Assembly: GCF_004912165.1 (NCBI RefSeq)
Contig: NZ_STGV01000004.1
Coordinates: forward strand, 1 to 64,000
Direction of reading: 5' to 3'
DNA: 64,000 nt
Source: Peteryoungia ipomoeae
GTDB taxonomy: Bacteria > Pseudomonadota > Alphaproteobacteria > Rhizobiales > Rhizobiaceae
Part shown: in pieces, positions 60,258-64,000 of the stretch
Numbering within the stretch: the stretch's first letter is position 1
Layout: each line of letters starts with the position of its first letter
Notes under the pieces: model-generated
The model's database searches: none
What the model was told of the DNA's origin: nothing
What the model saw: only the letters and a program-made list of their open reading frames with translations
Made by a program: the position numbers and the translations under genes

Positions 60258-61295
60258 ATGGCCTTGACCGATGTGAACCGGAAATTGCTCGACGTATTGA
60301 ACGGCAAGACAATTACCCCGCCGCCCATTTGGCTCATGAGACAAGCTGGTCGCTACCTTCCAGAGTATCGCGCAACGAGAGCGGAAGCAGGAAGCTTCCT
60401 TGATCTCTGTTACTCCCCAGAGCTTGCCACCGAGGTGACGCTTCAGCCGATCCGACGTTACGGTTTTGACGCGGCCATCCTTTTTTCCGATATCCTGGTC
60501 ATCCCCGACGCACTCAAACGTAATGTTCGTTTCACTGAAGGGCATGGTCCCCAGATGGATCCGATCGACGAGGCGGAGATCAGGGCTCTTTCTCCAGATG
60601 GGGTGACAGAGCACTTGCGTCCCGTCATGGAGACGGTTGCGAAGCTGCGTGCGGAGCTCCCGGCGGAAACCACCCTGCTCGGCTTCTGTGGCGCGCCCTG
60701 GACCGTTGCGACCTATATGATTGCTGGCCATGGGACCCCCGATCAGGCGCCGGCTCGCCTCTTTGCCTATCGCCATCCGCAAGCCTTCGAGCAACTCCTG
60801 CATTTCCTTGCAGAGGTTTCAGCCGATTATCTCGTGGCGCAGATTGATGCGGGTGCTGACGCGGTGCAGATCTTCGATTCCTGGGCTGGTGTTCTTGGCG
60901 AAGAAGAATTTGCCAAATTTTGCGTGGCCCCCGTTGCCCGCATGATTGCATCCGTGAAGGCACGCCGGCCTCACGCCAAGATCATTGCCTTTGCAAAGGG
61001 CGCAGGTCTGCTGCTGCAAACCTATCGGCAGAAGACTGGTGCCGATGCGATCGGCCTCGACTGGTCGGTGCCCTTGAGTTTTGCTGCTGAACTGCAGAAG
61101 GACGGCCCGGTCCAGGGCAATCTTGATCCGATGCGGGTTGTCGCTGGTGGTGCTGCGCTGGAAGAGGGAATTGATGCCATCCTGCAGGCTTTGGGTCATG
61201 GGCCTCTGATCTTCAATCTTGGCCACGGCATTACCCCCCAGGCCAATCCGGATCATGTGACCGACCTCGTGCGCCGCGTTCGGAGTTTTGGCTGA
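60258..61295 (+). CDS. hemE: Uroporphyrinogen decarboxylase
   Basis: A 345-residue (beta-alpha)8 enzyme that removes four carboxyls from uroporphyrinogen III to give coproporphyrinogen III. The substrate-binding [17 protein letters not shown] and the [14 protein letters not shown] segment are diagnostic. The start is uncertain: ATG 60258 has GGGG only 1 nt upstream, whereas TTG 60264 (residue 3) has it at 7 nt. The gene abuts oriC, and transcription through it is likely to influence initiation, as in Caulobacter. Confidence 0.97.
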   Translation: MALTDVNRKLLDVLNGKTITPPPIWLMRQAGRYLPEYRATRAEAGSFLDLCYSPELATEVTLQPIRRYGFDAAILFSDILVIPDALKRNVRFTEGHGPQMDPIDEAEIRALSPDGVTEHLRPVMETVAKLRAELPAETTLLGFCGAPWTVATYMIAGHGTPDQAPARLFAYRHPQAFEQLLHFLAEVSADYLVAQIDAGADAVQIFDSWAGVLGEEEFAKFCVAPVARMIASVKARRPHAKIIAFAKGAGLLLQTYRQKTGADAIGLDWSVPLSFAAELQKDGPVQGNLDPMRVVAGGAALEEGIDAILQALGHGPLIFNLGHGITPQANPDHVTDLVRRVRSFG

Positions 61296-61296
61296 C

Positions 61297-61836
61297 ATGG
61301 AGATGCGTCAGACGGATTTGAAGCCCGGTCAGCGGGCGGGCCGCAAGGCCGCCGGAGCGCTGATCTTTTTCGGTCTTGTTGCGGCAGGCATCATGATCGC
61401 GGGGCCGGATGTCGCCTACCCCTGGATCAAGGCGCTGCATATCATCGCCGTGATCTCCTGGATGGCGGGCATGCTCTATCTGCCGCGGCTGTTCATCTAT
61501 CACAGCGATGCTGATCCCGCCTCCGAACAGGCGAAGACCTTTGCCGTCATGGAACGCCGGCTCATGAGCGTAATCATGACGCCGGCCATGGTCGTCTCCT
61601 GGGTACTGGGGCTCTACCTCGCCTGGTCGATGTTCGACTTCTCGGGTGGCTGGCTGCATGCGAAGCTGGCTTGTGTCATCGCGCTTTCTGGCGTTCATGG
61701 ATATTTCGCCAAAGCCGTTAGGTCTTTCGGTGAAGGGCGCTACATCCGAACGCCGCGGTTCTGGCGCGGTATGAACGAAGTCCCTACCCTTCTCATGATC
61801 GCAATTGTCGTCTTCGCCGTGGTGAAGCCGTTTTAA
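61297..61836 (+). CDS. hemJ: Protoporphyrinogen IX oxidase HemJ
   Basis: A 179-residue membrane protein with about four or five hydrophobic helices. It matches HemJ: histidine in KALHIIAVISWMAGMLYLPRLFIYH, ALSGVHGYFAK, and RFWRGMNEVPTLLMI. HemJ oxidises protoporphyrinogen IX in bacteria lacking HemG/HemY and is the functional partner of the adjacent hemE in haem synthesis. ATG 61297 is 1 nt after the hemE stop; ATG 61303 is an alternative. Confidence 0.94.
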   Translation: MEMRQTDLKPGQRAGRKAAGALIFFGLVAAGIMIAGPDVAYPWIKALHIIAVISWMAGMLYLPRLFIYHSDADPASEQAKTFAVMERRLMSVIMTPAMVVSWVLGLYLAWSMFDFSGGWLHAKLACVIALSGVHGYFAKAVRSFGEGRYIRTPRFWRGMNEVPTLLMIAIVVFAVVKPF

Positions 61837-62021
61837 GTGGTCGCGACTGTTAATTTTCGCCCCTGCTGCTTTTCACTTGCGGTGCAGGGTTGAAGTCGCT
61901 ATTTTTGCGCCACTCTCCTCCTTGGCTTGCGTAACATTCCGTGAATTGCGGCTTTCGCAATCGTTCAGAATTCCTGCCGCACGCCGATCCTTCCCAAAAC
62001 TCTATCCCTATGGTCCCCTTC
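61837..62021 (+). promoter_or_regulatory. rho leader region
   Basis: A 185-nt region with a small stem ATTGCG/CGCAAT (61945-61950 / 61956-61961) followed by about 60 nt that are rich in C and pyrimidine and poor in G, such as TTCCTGCCG, CCGATCCTTCCC and TCCCTATGGTCCCC. Such stretches resemble Rho-binding rut sites, and rho genes are known to autoregulate by termination in the leader. A single promoter was not assigned. Confidence 0.4.
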
Positions 62022-63287
62022 ATGGCTGAAATGAAGCTACAAGAACTCAAGAGCAAATCGCCAACAGACCTTCTGACCTTTGCTGAATCGCTCGAAGTCG
62101 AGAACGCGAGCACGATGCGCAAACAGGAGCTGATGTTTGCGATCCTCAAGATGCTGGCCAGCCAGGATGTTGAGATTATCGGCGAGGGGGTTGTGGAAGT
62201 CTTGCAGGATGGCTTCGGCTTCCTGCGTTCGGCAAATGCCAACTATCTGCCAGGTCCTGACGATATCTACATTTCGCCTTCGCAGATTCGCCGCTTCTCG
62301 CTGAAAACAGGTGATACTGTCGAGGGTCCGATCCGCGGACCGAAAGAGGGAGAGCGCTATTTCGCTCTTCTGAAAGTCAACACGATCAATTTTGAGGATC
62401 CGGAAAAGATCCGCCACAAGGTCCATTTCGACAATCTGACGCCGCTCTATCCAAACGAGCGCTTCAAGATGGAACTTGATGTGCCGACCTCGAAGGACAA
62501 CTCTGCACGCGTCATCGATCTGGTGGCGCCGCTTGGCAAGGGACAGCGCGGCCTGATCGTTGCCCCTCCCCGCACAGGTAAGACGGTTCTCCTGCAGAAC
62601 ATCGCGCATTCGATCACAGCCAACCATCCGGAATGCTACCTGATCGTTCTGCTGATCGACGAACGTCCGGAAGAAGTGACCGATATGCAGCGTTCTGTGA
62701 AGGGTGAAGTTGTTTCTTCGACCTTCGATGAGCCGGCAGTGCGCCACGTTCAGGTTGCTGAAATGGTCATCGAAAAGGCCAAGCGCCTCGTAGAGCATGG
62801 CCGCGACGTTGTTATCCTGCTCGACTCCATCACCCGCCTCGGACGCGCCTACAACACTGTTGTGCCGTCTTCTGGCAAGGTTTTGACCGGTGGTGTGGAC
62901 GCGAACGCCTTGCAGCGTCCGAAGCGCTTCTTCGGTGCAGCTCGTAACATCGAGGAAGGCGGTTCGCTGACAATCATCGCGACGGCTTTGATCGATACCG
63001 GCAGCCGCATGGACGAAGTTATCTTCGAAGAATTCAAGGGCACCGGCAACTCGGAAATCGTTCTGGATCGCAAGGTTGCCGACAAGCGAATCTTCCCGGC
63101 CATGGATATTCTCAAGTCCGGCACGCGTAAGGAAGACCTCCTTGTCCCACGCCAGGACCTGCAGAAGATCTTTGTCCTGCGTCGTATCCTCGCGCCGATG
63201 GGAACGACCGATGCGATCGAGTTCCTCATCGACAAGCTGAAGCAGACGAAGAACAACGGCGATTTCTTCGATTCGATGAACACCTGA
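62022..63287 (+). CDS. rho: Transcription termination factor Rho
   Basis: A 421-residue hexameric RNA helicase. The N-terminal RNA-binding domain contains [29 protein letters not shown], and the RecA-like motor has Walker A in [12 protein letters not shown] and Walker B in [16 protein letters not shown], with the Q-loop region [15 protein letters not shown] 62022 (MAEMKLQEL) gives the standard N-terminus; the ribosome binding site is weak. An in-frame start at 61941 would give an unusual 27-residue extension and is rejected. Confidence 0.97.
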   Translation: MAEMKLQELKSKSPTDLLTFAESLEVENASTMRKQELMFAILKMLASQDVEIIGEGVVEVLQDGFGFLRSANANYLPGPDDIYISPSQIRRFSLKTGDTVEGPIRGPKEGERYFALLKVNTINFEDPEKIRHKVHFDNLTPLYPNERFKMELDVPTSKDNSARVIDLVAPLGKGQRGLIVAPPRTGKTVLLQNIAHSITANHPECYLIVLLIDERPEEVTDMQRSVKGEVVSSTFDEPAVRHVQVAEMVIEKAKRLVEHGRDVVILLDSITRLGRAYNTVVPSSGKVLTGGVDANALQRPKRFFGAARNIEEGGSLTIIATALIDTGSRMDEVIFEEFKGTGNSEIVLDRKVADKRIFPAMDILKSGTRKEDLLVPRQDLQKIFVLRRILAPMGTTDAIEFLIDKLKQTKNNGDFFDSMNT

Positions 63288-63332
63288 TGGTAGCCGGCCT
63301 TGCGCCGGTTCCCTTGTCAGGAGACATGATTG

Positions 63333-64000
63333 ATGACCGCGGCCAAAGAGACTATCTTCGCACTCGCTTCGGGAGCGCCACCTGCCGGTGTCGCGGTCAT
63401 TCGCATCAGCGGCCCTTTGAGCCTGGATGCAACACAGCGGATTACGGCACAGCCGCTGCCTAAACCGCGATATGCCGCGCTGCGGTCCATCGTCGGACGA
63501 TCGGGACAGCTCCTTGACAAAGCCCTTGTTCTTCTCTTCCCAGCGCCCCATTCCTTTACCGGCGAAGACTGCGCGGAATTGCATCTGCACGGCGGCAAGG
63601 CCGTTGTGAACGCGGTTCTGAATGAGTTAGCCGGATTCGAAGGTTTGCGCCTTGCGGAAGCCGGCGAGTTTTCCCGCCGCGCTTTCGAAAACGGCAAGCT
63701 CGACCTGGTGGAAATCGAGGGGCTTGCCGATCTACTCTCTGCCGAAACCGAAATGCAGCGCCGACTCGCTGCAGAACAATCCGCCGGTCATCTATCTTCT
63801 CTGTATGAAGGCTGGCGTGAACGTCTGATCTTCGCTCGTGCCATGATCGAAGCCGAACTCGATTTTAGCGATGAGGGCGACATTCCGGGCTCTGTCTCAG
63901 ACCGTGTTTGGTCTGAGGTCGCCAAGCTTCAATCTGAGATCGATACGGTAATCGATTCCATCAAGACCGGAGAGATCATCCGCGACGGCTTCCGGGTGGT
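63333..64000 (+). CDS. mnmE: tRNA modification GTPase MnmE, 5' part (runs off the window)
   Basis: The first 222 codons of MnmE (TrmE), which with MnmG puts the cmnm5/nm5 group on wobble U34 of tRNAs. The N-terminal tetrahydrofolate-binding domain is clear: [22 protein letters not shown] at the start, [14 protein letters not shown], and [35 protein letters not shown]. The GTPase domain would be to the right of the window edge. ATG 63333 has TCAGGAG about 11 nt upstream. In relatives mnmG, rsmG and parAB follow, which is relevant to the parS-like sites here. Confidence 0.96.
   Translation, partial: MTAAKETIFALASGAPPAGVAVIRISGPLSLDATQRITAQPLPKPRYAALRSIVGRSGQLLDKALVLLFPAPHSFTGEDCAELHLHGGKAVVNAVLNELAGFEGLRLAEAGEFSRRAFENGKLDLVEIEGLADLLSAETEMQRRLAAEQSAGHLSSLYEGWRERLIFARAMIEAELDFSDEGDIPGSVSDRVWSEVAKLQSEIDTVIDSIKTGEIIRDGFRV

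Noticed and set aside
62037..63590. Long minus-strand open frame of 517 codons opposite rho
   Set aside because: It mirrors the codon structure of rho, has no family resemblance and no ribosome binding site; rho is unambiguous.

Overview
This is a gene-dense chromosomal segment of an alphaproteobacterium, almost certainly of the order Rhizobiales and most like Rhizobiaceae (Rhizobium/Agrobacterium relatives). The support is the combination of ActS-ActR, ChvI-ChvG next to hprK/EIIA/HPr, the ahcY-divL-tsaE/amgK-murU-addB-addA-trxA string, trpF-trpB-trpA-accD-folC, hisB-HAFE-coaA, and a maf/aroE/coaE/dnaQ/secB arm facing hemE/hemJ/rho/mnmE across a putative replication origin. No rRNA, tRNA, CRISPR array, insertion sequence or prophage was seen.

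Layout. 0.2-5.6 kb: an ornithine-cyclodeaminase-family enzyme, the helicase HrpB and the redox two-component pair ActS/ActR. 5.6-13.7 kb: MmcB, an L,D-transpeptidase lipoprotein, malate synthase G, a lone hydantoinase-type ATPase, a cytochrome P450 and a secreted DUF1402 protein; this is the most accessory-looking stretch. 13.9-20.2 kb: HslUV protease facing the histidine genes hisB-H-A-F-E and coaA. 20.3-23.1 kb: AlkB-like dioxygenase, ArfB-type ribosome rescue factor and PEP carboxykinase. 23.4-27.2 kb: ChvI/ChvG and a regulatory PTS branch (HprK, EIIA-Man, HPr). 27.3-40.9 kb: AhcY, the tyrosine kinase-like regulator DivL, a TsaE-AmgK fusion, MurU, AddB, AddA and thioredoxin, mostly overlapping or tightly spaced. 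41.0-47.4 kb (minus strand): YgjP-like metallohydrolase, TrpF-TrpB-TrpA, AccD, FolC, plus a DUF2852 protein. 47.5-52.2 kb: PHA depolymerase, nitroreductase and GyrB. 52.3-55.0 kb: an overlapping operon Tim44-like/MltA/Smr/XRE. 55.2-59.9 kb: FxsA, SecB, and the dnaQ-coaE-aroE-maf cluster with the PEP synthase regulatory protein. 59.86-60.26 kb: the likely chromosomal oriC. 60.3-64 kb: HemE, HemJ, Rho and the start of MnmE.

Functionally the window joins replication and segregation (oriC, parS-like sites, GyrB, DnaQ), cell-cycle and envelope control (DivL, ChvG/ChvI, ActS/ActR), DNA repair (AddAB, MmcB, AlkB), wall recycling and remodelling (AmgK/MurU, MltA, L,D-transpeptidase) and core metabolism (his, trp, haem, methyl cycle, gluconeogenesis, glyoxylate use). 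The most interesting non-coding signals are an oriC with two perfect DnaA boxes, parS-like sites whose deviations from consensus create GANTC motifs, and strong palindromes upstream of ahcY and between pckA and chvI. I did not find a convincing wholly new system; most genes belong to known families.
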